Assembly: GCA_022711595.1 (NCBI GenBank)
Contig: JAKLET010000006.1
Location: 1-64,000, forward strand
Reading direction: 5' to 3'
Length of the DNA stretch: 64,000 bases
DNA from: Deltaproteobacteria bacterium
GTDB taxonomy: Bacteria > Desulfobacterota > Syntrophorhabdia > Syntrophorhabdales > Syntrophorhabdaceae
Shown here in pieces: positions 16,604 through 25,652 of this stretch; within the stretch, counting starts at the first letter, position 1; each line of letters opens with the position of its first letter. Below the pieces are notes generated by a model, which saw nothing but the letters and a program-made list of their open reading frames with translations, ran no database searches and was not told the DNA's origin. Position numbers and translations under genes: made by a program.

Positions 16604-17176
16604 ATGGAGGACAGAGAAAGGGACAACTCACACAAGGAAAGACATCTGGTGGACGCCAGCAGCCTGAACGACATACATGATCGACTGCGCCAGGCCGTGG
16701 ATGCTCTTGACGTTGAAAAAACCCGCCGGCTCCTCGACCTTGCCGATGAAATGGGTGCTGCACAGATCCGAACCCTTTTCCAGGAGGACATGTACGGCAG
16801 ACTGCTCCGGGCTATAGAGGCATGCGACCCGGAAGCCGTCCGCCGCCACCTTCAGTTCCTAAAGGACATCGATGCTTCGGGTTCTGCGGATACGGACATT
16901 GAGGCCGTCAAGACCAAACTGACGGAACTGAAACCCTACCTGAAGGAGCAATACAACGTCACAAGGGTCGGCATCTTCAATTCGCGCCTTCGCGAGGGCT
17001 CCGGCGAGGAAGGGAACTGGGAGGTCCTGGTGGATATCGAAGGGCCTCTCGGCCCCGTCGGATTCATTGGACTCGAGAACTACCTCAGCGACGCTCTGGG
17101 TGCCAGGGTCAGTCTGATCGAGGGCCTGAAGAAGCCTGTAGGCCAGCATATCCTGGACGAGGTGGAGTATCTGTGA
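16604..17176 (+). CDS. Protein with degenerate MNT-type nucleotidyltransferase domain
   Basis: The ATG at 16604 has GAAGGAGG upstream. Residues about 1-95 are helical and residues about 105-190 resemble a minimal nucleotidyltransferase of the MNT antitoxin type. VTRVGIFNSRLREG occupies the place of the usual GSRARGE loop, and WEVLVDIEGPLGPVGFIGLE the place of the DxDLLV strand. The domain ends with LEDALG- and VSLIEG-like elements. The Gly of the GS motif is Asn and the first acidic residue is missing, so catalysis is doubtful. Its stop overlaps the next gene. Confidence 0.6.
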   Translation: MEDRERDNSHKERHLVDASSLNDIHDRLRQAVDALDVEKTRRLLDLADEMGAAQIRTLFQEDMYGRLLRAIEACDPEAVRRHLQFLKDIDASGSADTDIEAVKTKLTELKPYLKEQYNVTRVGIFNSRLREGSGEEGNWEVLVDIEGPLGPVGFIGLENYLSDALGARVSLIEGLKKPVGQHILDEVEYL

Positions 17177-17376
17177 GCCTGAATAAGAAGATGACCATAG
17201 CTGAATTCCAGACACTGCCTAAGGAAGAGCGGGAAAAGATCCTGGGCAAAAGTACTCGCGCCGCCATCAAACGGCTCCATGATGCCGGGTTGCCTTCCGT
17301 GCATGGTGACGATAAGGGCGTGTGCTATCTCTATCCGGACGGAAGGAAGGAATACGTCAGGCCGGACAAAAAGTAG
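17173..17376 (+). CDS. Small conserved-type protein (paralog of the 16350 gene)
   Basis: The GTG at 17173 overlaps the previous stop; an internal ATG at 17191 is an alternative start. The 67-aa protein contains STRAAIKRLHDAGLPSVHGD followed by DKG and YPDGRKEYV, shared with the protein at 16350. It is coupled to the MNT-like gene. The last gene of the plus-strand element ends here; 17377-17612 holds no gene. Confidence 0.6.
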   Translation: MSLNKKMTIAEFQTLPKEEREKILGKSTRAAIKRLHDAGLPSVHGDDKGVCYLYPDGRKEYVRPDKK

Positions 17377-17612
17377 CCCCGCCTGCCTCAAGAAGTCCTG
17401 CTGTCGATCATGTCCGACCGTTTTCCCCGGCAATCAGAATTGCATTGCAGGAGGATGTAAGTCGGCGTATAGCACCTACGACTGAATAGCTTTATTGAAA
17501 CTATGTTCCAAGAATTACCGGTTGAAACAGAGCATAACGCTTGTATAACTGGGAGTGGCCCGACAGGGGCACGGTCCGGTTCATGCGGTGCTTATAAATT
17601 CACTTGCCTGTC

Positions 17613-18203
17613 TTATTTCTTCTCATTTCTATGACTCCACAGACTCAAAAGGTCCGTCAGAAGAGCCTTCGTATCGAACTCGGCCGACAAATTGAATGCA
17701 TGTACGTTTCGGTTGTAGTCTTGGTTGATGGCGTTGATGATGGTTTTCGATAGCTCTATCAAGTCTTTGAAATCACGGTACTTGAGGTCTGCTTTTTTGA
17801 AGGAGTCTTCGATGTCTTCGCCATCGGATAGGTGCGCGAAGGCTTCCGAGCGGACAATGCCAATCTTTACCCATAATCGTTTTGCTTTTGGCATCAGTTC
17901 GGTGACACGATTCATTGCATTATCAGAAAGTGGATGGTCTCGATCAAGAATCTTCAGCAGCTGAGGAAGGCTTATTGTGTCGCGGCGAGTTTCATAGAGA
18001 CGATACAAAGCGATAATCATAGCGACAAAATGGGCATGTATGGACGTCTGAAAAAAAGCGAGGTAGTTGCTCATGACGTCTACGAATCTCGGACGAGTTT
18101 CTTTGCTCTTGTAGATCCACCATATATCGTGGTTGTGCTCTGCGACTATGATCGTATCTTGAATACTTTTGACATAGCGTTGAATTATCTCATCTGTTTT
18201 CAA
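17613..18203 (-). CDS. Putative HEPN protein (AbiU2-like)
   Basis: This 196-aa protein starts with TTG (MKTDEIIQRY...), and the start is uncertain. It is all-helical, with FFQTSIHAHFVAMIIALYRL, YETRRDTISLPQLLKIL and the motif VRSEAFAHLSDGE, an R-x5-H arrangement as in HEPN domains. That pattern matches the AbiU2 group, whose members are linked to abortive infection and toxin-antitoxin systems. Base composition is lower in GC than the plus-strand element to the left. It is the last of a run of five minus-strand accessory genes. Confidence 0.6.
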   Translation of the reverse strand: MKTDEIIQRYVKSIQDTIIVAEHNHDIWWIYKSKETRPRFVDVMSNYLAFFQTSIHAHFVAMIIALYRLYETRRDTISLPQLLKILDRDHPLSDNAMNRVTELMPKAKRLWVKIGIVRSEAFAHLSDGEDIEDSFKKADLKYRDFKDLIELSKTIINAINQDYNRNVHAFNLSAEFDTKALLTDLLSLWSHRNEKK

Positions 18204-18278
18204 AGTCCGCGTTCCCGATCGAGGGCCACTGTTATCGATATCAAACCCCTCGATAAGGTATACTGGATTCTACCACTC

Positions 18279-19097
18279 TCACGTTCTTGTAGCCTCGCTC
18301 CGATAGAAGAACTTGGCAAGCAGTATCGGTCCCACGATGACTTCAGTAATGGGCAACAGCTCTCTTAGTTTTATGCCTTCCTCCTTCCGTTTTCTTTCCT
18401 TCATCTCCTTTTCGGTCTCTTTCATCCTTCTCGTGTTTTCGTTGCTCTCATGCTCGATGAAGAATTTGACATACGGGACAGGAAAACCGTAGACAGAGTG
18501 ACGCCTAAAATGGATCGGAAGGTCGTCTTCGTACATTTCCGGACTATTATTATAAAGCCAGTTGTGATTCGACACAGTGATCAGCCTGACTTCTCTTTCG
18601 TTCCTGAAGTGTTCGTTCTTGTGCTTCATGGAAGCGACATCGAACAGGCTGTAAGCCCCAATTCTCTTTTCCTCGTCATCTTCCAGCTCTTTCCACTTAT
18701 GCATCTTTTCTTTCTTCAACAACCATCTCCGGATATCATTTTCGGTATAGAGGCAACTGTATAAGAATACCCGCTTTTTTACGGCGAGCTTTTTTGCGTC
18801 AAACCCTATACAGAAGTTGCCGTAGGCACGCCACTGTTCGAGCGAATCCGTCTTTCTGCTGAATGATGCCATATAGTAATCGGTTTGCCTATTCGCATTG
18901 AACTGCTGCCGTTCAAGCATCTCGTGCCACTCATGTCTAACGGCCTCATTCGCGAAATCATTGTCGTTGAATATCGTCTTAGCATTCTGAAGCATCTTGA
19001 GCTCGGTAGTATCATTCATAAAGGCGGTATTCGACATCCAGATTTCGTGCCTATCTATGATGCCAGACATCCCATCGGCCGAGGTGTAGTGATACAT
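18279..19097 (-). CDS. DUF2971-family protein
   Basis: The 272-aa protein begins YHYTSADGMSGIIDRHEIWM and has SNTAFMNDTTE, YMASFSRKTDSLEQWRAYG and FCIGFDAKKL. Those are the hallmarks of DUF2971, a family often found in accessory islands. Late in the protein, RNEREVRLI is another typical family motif. A highly charged coiled region (KETEKEMKERKRKEEG) lies near the C-terminus. Its function is unknown; some relatives are thought to have ADP-ribosyltransferase-like folds. Confidence 0.7.
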   Translation of the reverse strand: MYHYTSADGMSGIIDRHEIWMSNTAFMNDTTELKMLQNAKTIFNDNDFANEAVRHEWHEMLERQQFNANRQTDYYMASFSRKTDSLEQWRAYGNFCIGFDAKKLAVKKRVFLYSCLYTENDIRRWLLKKEKMHKWKELEDDEEKRIGAYSLFDVASMKHKNEHFRNEREVRLITVSNHNWLYNNSPEMYEDDLPIHFRRHSVYGFPVPYVKFFIEHESNENTRRMKETEKEMKERKRKEEGIKLRELLPITEVIVGPILLAKFFYRSEATRT

Positions 19098-19208
19098 GGT
19101 GCCCCTATATGGTTCGGAAAAGGCCTAGATGAGTCTCTTCAACTGCTCATTTTTCACTTGCTGCTCCTATTCCATCCCTAAGCGAGGTTGAGCACGCCGT
19201 TGGTTGTC

Positions 19209-19949
19209 CTAAAAAATACTCTTGATTATCGAGTTCACACCAGATATCAATTCATGGACTTGCTCTTCCGTTGGTTCAGTTGCCTTTTGATGGCTACATA
19301 GATTGCGAATATCTGCAAGCAACTGAATTTTCCTCCAGAGAGGCGTGTCGTAAATACCATTGTTTTTCAAAGGATCATTAAGATCGGATATCGTTGAGTT
19401 CTTTTTGCCGATCGGAATATTGTGGTTGACTGCCACTCTCTGCAGGTGTCGTTCGAGTACCACACCAGCTAATGCACCGGCAGCTCTCTTATTGATTTTT
19501 TTAAGTTGTGTGGCCGCTAACAGTTCATTGTCTTGGAGTTCCGCAAAAAGGTAGCCCGTTACGTCCTGTAATACGGTGTCAATTCGAGAAGATAAGGACG
19601 CAATGATCTGCATTTGATTCAATATCCGGATTGCTGCAATATTGTGTGTGTCCCACAATGGTTTTCCGGAGAAATCTGTTCGCGCGCCTATACCTTTGAT
19701 ATAATCCTGAAGTACATAATTGCCAGCAGTGGTAATTTTCCTCTTTGGGTCAATTAGGTAGTAAGAGGCAAACTCGTTGAGTCTCTCCGGCGCCAGAGTT
19801 TGAACCAACTTGTATGCCCGAGAGTACCAGTCTTGATATTTGGTGCCAAAGTCGATGATGTCCTTATCATGTGTTGCAAGAGACAGTAGCTCTCCTTGGG
19901 TGTTCAGCAGATCCTTAAGTCCTTTCTTTACGTTTTCTGAAGTGCTCAT
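19209..19949 (-). CDS. Putative HEPN-like protein
   Basis: The start ATG at 19949 has GAGGAAG just upstream; a longer frame to 19991 lacks support. The 246-aa protein is mostly helical. Its C-terminal half has AAGALAGVVLERHLQRVAV and LADIRNLCSHQKATEPTEEQ. RNLCSH is an R-x4-H motif in the position expected for a HEPN ribonuclease or DUF4145-like protein. Neighbours on both sides carry similar motifs, so it may belong to a defence island. Confidence 0.55.
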   Translation of the reverse strand: MSTSENVKKGLKDLLNTQGELLSLATHDKDIIDFGTKYQDWYSRAYKLVQTLAPERLNEFASYYLIDPKRKITTAGNYVLQDYIKGIGARTDFSGKPLWDTHNIAAIRILNQMQIIASLSSRIDTVLQDVTGYLFAELQDNELLAATQLKKINKRAAGALAGVVLERHLQRVAVNHNIPIGKKNSTISDLNDPLKNNGIYDTPLWRKIQLLADIRNLCSHQKATEPTEEQVHELISGVNSIIKSIF

Positions 19950-20072
19950 GGCTTCCTCATGGTTGGCGATCCAAATCAGCAGCACAGGCAAACACTGGGG
20001 CAGTATCGACGGACGATTCTGTATTCAAGCTGATCCAGCTACAGCGAATCCTCAACCCATCTTTCTTGTCGT

Positions 20073-21275
20073 TCAAGACAAATCGGGAGATTCATCTTTG
20101 TCGTTGTCGCCAGTTGATATACAGATATCAACCAGATAGTCTGGAAAAAGGATGCCCAGTTTGCCAGTCTTCGTATTGAAACCGAGATCGCGGATTTCAA
20201 GCATTGCTTCAATTTGGTCACGAACTGCCTCGTCTATGCAGGAAAGTATGTAAGCAATCAGGTTATTGACAATCTCAAGTTCTATTCCAAGCTTTTTTAG
20301 ACCAACAGCTTCGAGATCTACACCTAGAGACCGTTGCCACATCGAACGGTATTCCTTATAGACAGGTAAACGACCGTGAAAATATAACTCGCTGAACTTC
20401 AATTTCTCGATGGCTACATTTCCGTGCAGAAGATCATTTCGCTCGTTCACGAGAGTATGATATTGCCTACATACTTCGTTCGTATAATCCACCGCCTTGT
20501 TAAAGTTTACGCAGTTAATATGAAAACTCTTTATCCTGATATCAATGGGTTGCCTGAATAGGTTTTCTTTTAGACGCTTGTCTTCCTTCAACTCGGGTTT
20601 CATTAATATAAACAGCAGCATATTAACAAAAGCTTCGGCCATAATAGGAAGCATTGATCGAATACCAAAACATAATCCAAAACCCTTGCTGTATCGAGAG
20701 GCTGTCCCTTCCCACAAATCTTTCTGCTGTTGGATACTTTTGATGGCACTGTGATCCTTTATTTCTTCTTTATCAGGGTCAAGCGATAGTGAATTGAGTT
20801 CTTCAAATAATGTAATAATGGATCGCTTCAACCGTTGATATGGATTAGCAAACTCAATCCAAGATTCAAGAACCTGGTCCCTAACCTCCGACATCTTCGA
20901 GCCATAGTTTTCAAAGTCAGCTTTAACCTGCCGTAAAAAGTCAACTTTATCAGATTCATCGAATGGATAATCCCCGAACAGGTGAACTTCAGTGCGAAAA
21001 TTCATGCCAAGGAATGTCAAAAATCCAAATTCTGTTTTGAACATCCAATCCCAATGGATTAAGTTGTCTGAATCATCCTTGCGCAGGAAATTCTGAAGCC
21101 CATTGGGCGCACCGAATCGCGCCCAAAAATAGCAATATAGGTCAGATGGTCGAATCTCATTCTTCAACACCCAAAGTTTCTTTCCTTTGGGAATTGTCTT
21201 CGATAACATCATTTGAGCTGCCGATTCTGGATGCAGATATTCCCACATTGCCACAAAGTTCGCTGGAATTGTCAT
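20073..21275 (-). CDS. Large hypothetical protein with HEPN-like motif
   Basis: This 400-aa protein, ATG at 21275, has no recognised full-length family. Residues about 260-300 contain YHTLVNERNDLLHGNVAIEK, whose RNDLLH is another R-x4-H motif in a helical context. AEAFVNMLLFILMKPEL upstream is a hydrophobic helix typical of HEPN/Cthe_2314-like proteins. The N-terminal half is rich in Trp and Phe. Codon use and base composition match the neighbours at 17.6-22.2 kb. Confidence 0.5.
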   Translation of the reverse strand: MTIPANFVAMWEYLHPESAAQMMLSKTIPKGKKLWVLKNEIRPSDLYCYFWARFGAPNGLQNFLRKDDSDNLIHWDWMFKTEFGFLTFLGMNFRTEVHLFGDYPFDESDKVDFLRQVKADFENYGSKMSEVRDQVLESWIEFANPYQRLKRSIITLFEELNSLSLDPDKEEIKDHSAIKSIQQQKDLWEGTASRYSKGFGLCFGIRSMLPIMAEAFVNMLLFILMKPELKEDKRLKENLFRQPIDIRIKSFHINCVNFNKAVDYTNEVCRQYHTLVNERNDLLHGNVAIEKLKFSELYFHGRLPVYKEYRSMWQRSLGVDLEAVGLKKLGIELEIVNNLIAYILSCIDEAVRDQIEAMLEIRDLGFNTKTGKLGILFPDYLVDICISTGDNDKDESPDLS

Positions 21276-21612
21276 ATTCGCTCGTTATTAAATTGAATAC
21301 ACCTTTCGCATGACAACACTTACTAAATCATTATCAACAAGTCGTTAAATACTATTCCTCAGTAACGTTTAGTGTCAAGGTAATTTCAAAGTAACACAAG
21401 ATTGATGACCTGATCTCCATCGAGCCCACAAGAACTATATTGTTATATTCTTTGTATTTCCGCAATTGTCATATGAAACGGTGCATATTTCTCCGAGTGC
21501 CTCGTTTATTGCTTTCAGGAAGCACTGAACAAACTCAGGTTCCGGAGCGAATCGAAACTGTAAATCTGTGACTCTCACCTAGGAATAAACAACATTTCTC
21601 CCTGCACATTCT
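21276..21612. other. Gap without gene
   Basis: This 337-base AT-rich stretch separates two minus-strand accessory genes. No ORF, RNA or clear repeat was seen. Confidence 0.5.
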
Positions 21613-22158
21613 TCAAGAGGTCGTATCGAAGATACCATCGAGGAAGGCGTTCTTAAGAGGGTTGTCGAGCCAGTGTGGCTCCCACGAAGTAATGGCCTTC
21701 GTGTTCTTGTCGAAAACGTAATCAACGCAGGCGGAAACTCTCATGCCAGGGGCGGTCCCTGACAGTAGGATCGTCCCGGGCCTTCCGCCTTCCGTCAGTA
21801 ATAAAACGGCAGAAGCGTTTTCGGCTAAAGCCTTCTCTCTGATCCTTCTTTTGAGTAGCTCTTCGTGGAGTTTATCCTTGAAGAAAAGTCTACCTACGTT
21901 CATCATGCCATTGGCATATACAAAGAAAACCGCCAAACCTATCTTCCCCGAAGAAAGAAGTTCGTTTCTCGCCCTATCGACCGCTTTTTCAAAGACTTTT
22001 TTAATGGTATCAGTAAACGGGGAAGGAAAGGGTATCCTGTGGTCGGTACCGACAGAGACATTTGGAGAAGGAGCTTCGGGGGACATGACACTTACCGGGG
22101 AGGATTGTTGCAGAGAGATACTACTGCCATCATCTCTTCTTTTCCTTCTTCCGACCAT
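21613..22158 (-). CDS. Hypothetical protein
   Basis: This 181-aa protein starts MVGRRKRRDDGSS. The N-terminal 50 residues are low complexity (Ser/Pro-rich). The rest is an alpha/beta domain with IGLAVFFVYANGMMNVGRLF and ASAVLLLTEGGRPGTILLSG. No family was recognised. Confidence 0.5.
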   Translation of the reverse strand: MVGRRKRRDDGSSISLQQSSPVSVMSPEAPSPNVSVGTDHRIPFPSPFTDTIKKVFEKAVDRARNELLSSGKIGLAVFFVYANGMMNVGRLFFKDKLHEELLKRRIREKALAENASAVLLLTEGGRPGTILLSGTAPGMRVSACVDYVFDKNTKAITSWEPHWLDNPLKNAFLDGIFDTTS

Positions 22159-22524
22159 TGCTCTTTATTATACAGCACACACGCTCATGTTCATAGTCCA
22201 TTCCCGGTTCCACCGAGAGAACGGATGATACGATTCCAAAGAAGCCCGCTACGTGTCGAGTCGCTTCTCGCTGATTCAATGCCAAGTGAGGGCTTTAACC
22301 TTCACCTGCGGGTATAATGCAGATCACCAGTTGAAAGCAGCGCCGTATGCCGTAGAACGCAGGCAGATACTCGTGGCCACAATTTTTACCCTTCACGCAG
22401 ACGAAGCCTTTAGACCGCCGCAGTCCAGACACAGGTAAATCACTTGTTCGTGGCATAGTCGCCAGAACCCATATTGCCGTGAGAAATGTTCACCTGAAAA
22501 GGCAGACAGGTTGTTTCCAGCCTA
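22159..22524. other. Gap without gene
   Basis: No convincing coding or RNA feature was seen in these 366 bases between the hypothetical gene and the SWIB gene. Confidence 0.5.
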
Positions 22525-22851
22525 TTATTCAATATTGGCACTAACAACAGATGCCAGTTGCATCATATCGATAGTCTGGCCCTCTTTTAACTTTGTAAAA
22601 TCAGTTACTTTGCCGGTCTTGCTGGTAGTTTTTGTGTTGTTAAATATTTTAATCAATTTCGCGTCAGCCACAATATATTTGCCAGCATTTTCTGGTTTAC
22701 CGTTGACTGATTTCGTTTGTAGTTTGTTTGCCTTGATGTAATCCCACAACTTTTTGGTTATATCAGTACGAGAAAGTGAGCTGGCCCCCAGGAATGCCGC
22801 CAGGTCCGCTTTCAATTTTACCATTTTATTCAATCCTTTTTCTTCTGCCAT
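22525..22851 (-). CDS. SWIB/MDM2-domain protein
   Basis: The ATG at 22851 (MAEEKGLNKM...) is chosen because the extra seven codons upstream lack a family match. The 108-aa protein has LAAFLGASSLSRTDITKKLW, DYIKANKLQ and YIVADAKLIKIFN, the compact SWIB fold. Stand-alone SWIB proteins occur in Chlamydiae, Deltaproteobacteria and a few others, where they are thought to bind chromatin or topoisomerase; the bacterial function is unclear. Confidence 0.85.
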   Translation of the reverse strand: MAEEKGLNKMVKLKADLAAFLGASSLSRTDITKKLWDYIKANKLQTKSVNGKPENAGKYIVADAKLIKIFNNTKTTSKTGKVTDFTKLKEGQTIDMMQLASVVSANIE

Positions 22852-23321
22852 GTTTGTGTCTCCGTTCTTCAAATTGTGTTAGTAATATTCTGCTCAGATA
22901 TTACAGGGGGAAGTATAAGAGCTTTCGGCTTTGCATGTCAAGGCAATGTCGACCGCGAATTGTGTTTATTACGAGATGCAATCCAGCATCTTCGTCGCGT
23001 TTGGTGTCTTATTCATTTCAGGGTCGACGGAGGGTCCTTTTGATGACCGGCAGGTCATATCCCGATCCTTATACCCAATGCGTCCAGCTGACCTCATAGA
23101 CTCTGCCTTACACCTGTCAGACATTACCAGAAACAACCCTATCCTTACACCTTTCCCAGGTTCCAGCGACTGTCACGTTACCGTGTACCCTATCGGACCA
23201 TCCGGGCATTTTTGCCGCATGATTTGTCCAATTTGGTCACATCGCCCCCGTGCCGGTCTTCTGGATTGTGCTTGTTTTCCTGTTGCAATATGCTACCTCT
23301 TGTAACAGAGGTGAATATCAC
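22852..23321. other. Gap without gene
   Basis: These 470 bases carry only short shadow frames. No promoter of consensus quality or RNA was recognised. Confidence 0.4.
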
Positions 23322-23540
23322 ATGAGCGTAGCCATCCGCATAGACGATGAATTATACAATGAGGCCAGGAAGAGCGCGGAAGCCGAAAGCAGGACCGTTC
23401 CCCTGCAGGTGGCTTACTGGGCCCGGATCGGGAAAGCTGCCCTTGACAACCTGGATCTCCCGGGTGAGTTGATCCGGGACATCCTGGCGGCGAAGAAGCA
23501 GGGCCAGTTCGAACCCTTCGAATTCAGCGCTGAAAAATGA
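23322..23540 (+). CDS. ParD-like antitoxin
   Basis: The ATG at 23322 has AGAGGTGA upstream. The 72-aa protein (MSVAIRIDDELYNEARKSAE, then SRTVPLQVAYWARIGKAAL) matches the ParD-like antitoxin group: a short ribbon-helix-helix with a conserved RTVPLQVAYWARIG stretch. Its stop overlaps the start of the toxin remnant by ATGA, the usual antitoxin-toxin coupling. It would bind its own promoter. Confidence 0.8.
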   Translation: MSVAIRIDDELYNEARKSAEAESRTVPLQVAYWARIGKAALDNLDLPGELIRDILAAKKQGQFEPFEFSAEK

Positions 23541-23796
23541 ACGTTGTTCAGTCGCCATATTTCAGGCGCGCCTACAAAGCTTCACCGTAATCAGGTCAAG
23601 CCGGTCAACGACGCGATCAGGCATATCTTGTCAGATTCGACATGCGGCGAAGAAAAGAAAGGTGACCTGACTGCTGTACGGGTATACAAGTTCCGCGTCC
23701 TGGACCAGCAGTTCCTCCTAGCCTATGAACATGATGAACAGATGCTCTTCCTGCTTGGCCTGGGGCTTCTATCGGGATCTGAAAGGGCTCCGGTAG
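23537..23796 (+). pseudogene. Broken RelE/ParE-type toxin gene
   Basis: The expected start overlaps the antitoxin stop. The first frame gives MNVVQSPYFRRAYK and then hits a stop. After one extra A in the AAA run near 23578 the next frame gives KLHRNQVKPVNDAIRHIL and VRVYKFRVLDQQFLLAYEHD. Near 23765 a further frame change leads to FYRDLKGLR and a stop at 23794-23796. A SHEN-like segment, usual before FYRDLK in this family, is missing. With at least two indels the toxin is inactive, while the antitoxin is intact. Confidence 0.8.
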
Positions 23797-23878
23797 GGCC
23801 GAATACTGTCCTTCTAGCTGGTTCTCAAGGGACTCCAACAGGTCGAAAGGACCCCTTCTGAAGGAGGTTTCTAAAATA

Positions 23879-24216
23879 ATGAAGAATAATCTCATAAGAT
23901 ACAAGAACTATCACGGCTCGGTGAACTACAGCAACGACGACGTCCTCTACGGGAAACTCGAGGGGATCCTTGACCTCGTGAGCTATGAGGGCCGGGACGT
24001 CGAGTCACTGAAGAAAGCATTTAAAGACGCCGTCGACGACTACCTGGACACTTGTAAGGATGCCGGCCGGGAGCCGGAACGGCCGTTCAAAGGAACCCTC
24101 AACATACAGGTAAGCCCATGGTCGCGTTCAAAGCTATGGAAAAAGGCATCACCCTCAACAAATATGTCGCGGAAATCCTCGAGAAAGCAAGCGGATACAG
24201 GCGGCCGCCGGCATGA
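23879..24216 (+). pseudogene. Frameshifted HicB-type antitoxin
   Basis: From the ATG at 23879 (AAGGAGG upstream) the frame gives the HicB partial-RNase fold: YHGSVNYSNDDVLYGKLEGI, then EGRDVESLKKAFKDAVDDYL. After about residue 79 (LNIQV) the C-terminal ribbon-helix-helix continues in another frame as FKAMEKGITLNKYVAEILEK, ending at 24214-24216. One lost base near 24118 explains this. No hicA is seen next to it. Confidence 0.75.
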
Positions 24217-24219
24217 CAT

Positions 24220-24610
24220 TCACGGCTCTTCGATCAACGAATATCTCAGCCCGACAGCGACGCCCAATTTCTTTATTTTAACAGGGGAAAGTCTTTCAGC
24301 TTTTTTCATGATGTTCAGGAAATTCTTATCCGCAGACAAGCGCCTGACGCCATCAGTCGCATACCCCGCGAGCGACCAGGGCCCTGCAGGATTCCGGGTC
24401 ATCGGTGCATGCGGCGGCGATACATCTGAACAGCCGCGGCGAGGCTGCACTGCGCGATACGTTGTACAGTTTTTCTATCCGCGTCGCGTGCATCAGGGTG
24501 CAATCGATCATCTCGGCAAATTTGACGAGACTCAAGCCTCTTTGCTCCCTGAGATATCTGATGAAATCCCAGATGGCTTCAGGCTCGTTGTTGTCGGCAT
24601 TGTTGTTCAT
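24220..24610 (-). pseudogene. Probable frameshifted XRE-type regulator
   Basis: The first frame (24610 to 24353) gives IWDFIRYLREQRGLSLVKFA and EMIDCTLMHATRIEKL, a helix-turn-helix of XRE type. A second frame below it gives LNIMKKAERLSPVKIKKLGV, a typical C-terminal end of such antitoxin regulators. The joint is in the 24353-24450 overlap. Evidence is moderate. Confidence 0.4.
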
Positions 24611-24716
24611 TTCGTTTGTCCCGCTACGATATTATATAGATCGTTGGAATATACCACAATACGTTGACTTTCTAAAATCGTCTGATGGTGTTGTCAACCC
24701 GCAGTTTCCGGAGTAT

Positions 24717-24872
24717 CTACTCGTCTTTCTTTTCCTCTTTTTTCTTTCCTGCCTCCGGCGGTTCATCGCTGCCTTCATACAGGATCATTCCGCAGCATAT
24801 TGCCATATATCCATACCCGAATGAAATGATCTTCACTTCCTTGCCGCAGCTCGGGCATTTGACAGTCGCCAT
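24717..24872 (-). CDS. Small zinc-ribbon protein
   Basis: This 51-aa ORF begins MATVKCPSCGKEVKIISFGY and continues with MAICCGMILYEG, giving a CxxC plus CC arrangement of a zinc ribbon. It ends in a Lys/Glu-rich tail. It is short but has protein-like composition, and nothing else claims the region. Confidence 0.5.
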   Translation of the reverse strand: MATVKCPSCGKEVKIISFGYGYMAICCGMILYEGSDEPPEAGKKKEEKKDE

Positions 24873-25046
24873 GCTGAAATTATAATCCAGCGGGATTATT
24901 TTACAATGAGAGATGTCACAGACGAGAGCGGGGAGAGTTGACCCCCGGGCCGGGAGATTTACGTATCTTACATGCTGGACAATGGTACTGTAGGGATTTC
25001 ACTGGATACGTATTGGCAGATCACACCGTCGGAATCCATTCCGATT

Positions 25047-25652
25047 CTACTTCAGGATCTCGAACTGGTCGATAATGTCGGCTTTAAGGCTATGCCGGCC
25101 ACCCGATCTGATGCGTTGAAGGATTTTGTCCGCCGAGGGTATGACATGGGCCCGTTCCAGACCAACCAAAAACCCGTAGGTAGATACAACATGAACCGGA
25201 TAGACGCCAAAAAAGGAAGGGTCCGCCGTCTGCTCGTCTTCGAAAAGAAACAAATACGGCCCGGGCTCCAGTTGCTTCGATTTGATCGCCTGTAATACTG
25301 ACTCTTCTCCCTGATCGGCAAACTTCTTGTGATCATACTTCCCGACGGACTCCAGCGCTCTTCTTGCTTCGCCTATCTTTGTCGCGACGACCTTGATCTG
25401 TGTCCTGTGTTTCCGGTACCACTTGTTAATAACAGCTGCGTCTTGAAGCTCATCCTTCCTGTAGGTGGCTTCAAAAAGCATTTGGTCCGTCATGACGACA
25501 GGGAGTTTTGCTTTAAAGATCAGTTCCAGGCAATCTTCTCCCCCGTGAGCAAGGCTAATAAGCGGAGACGCGTCCGGGAGGAGCAGTTTGACTTTCTCCC
25601 TCTTAATACTTATCGATTTCCCCCGAATTGAAGGCGATCGCCCGCGCAACAT
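25047..25652 (-). CDS. PIN-like toxin of a toxin-antitoxin pair
   Basis: The start is uncertain; the ATG at 25652 overlaps the antitoxin gene by 50 bases. The protein has the first PIN aspartate in LLLPDASPLISLAHGG, an acidic residue in MLFEATYRK, and the cluster FADQGEESVLQAIKS for the remaining metal ligands. That is the pattern of PIN-domain ribonucleases, which cleave RNA when the antitoxin is lost. It is downstream of, and overlapping, the antitoxin gene, as usual. Confidence 0.65.
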   Translation of the reverse strand: MLRGRSPSIRGKSISIKREKVKLLLPDASPLISLAHGGEDCLELIFKAKLPVVMTDQMLFEATYRKDELQDAAVINKWYRKHRTQIKVVATKIGEARRALESVGKYDHKKFADQGEESVLQAIKSKQLEPGPYLFLFEDEQTADPSFFGVYPVHVVSTYGFLVGLERAHVIPSADKILQRIRSGGRHSLKADIIDQFEILK

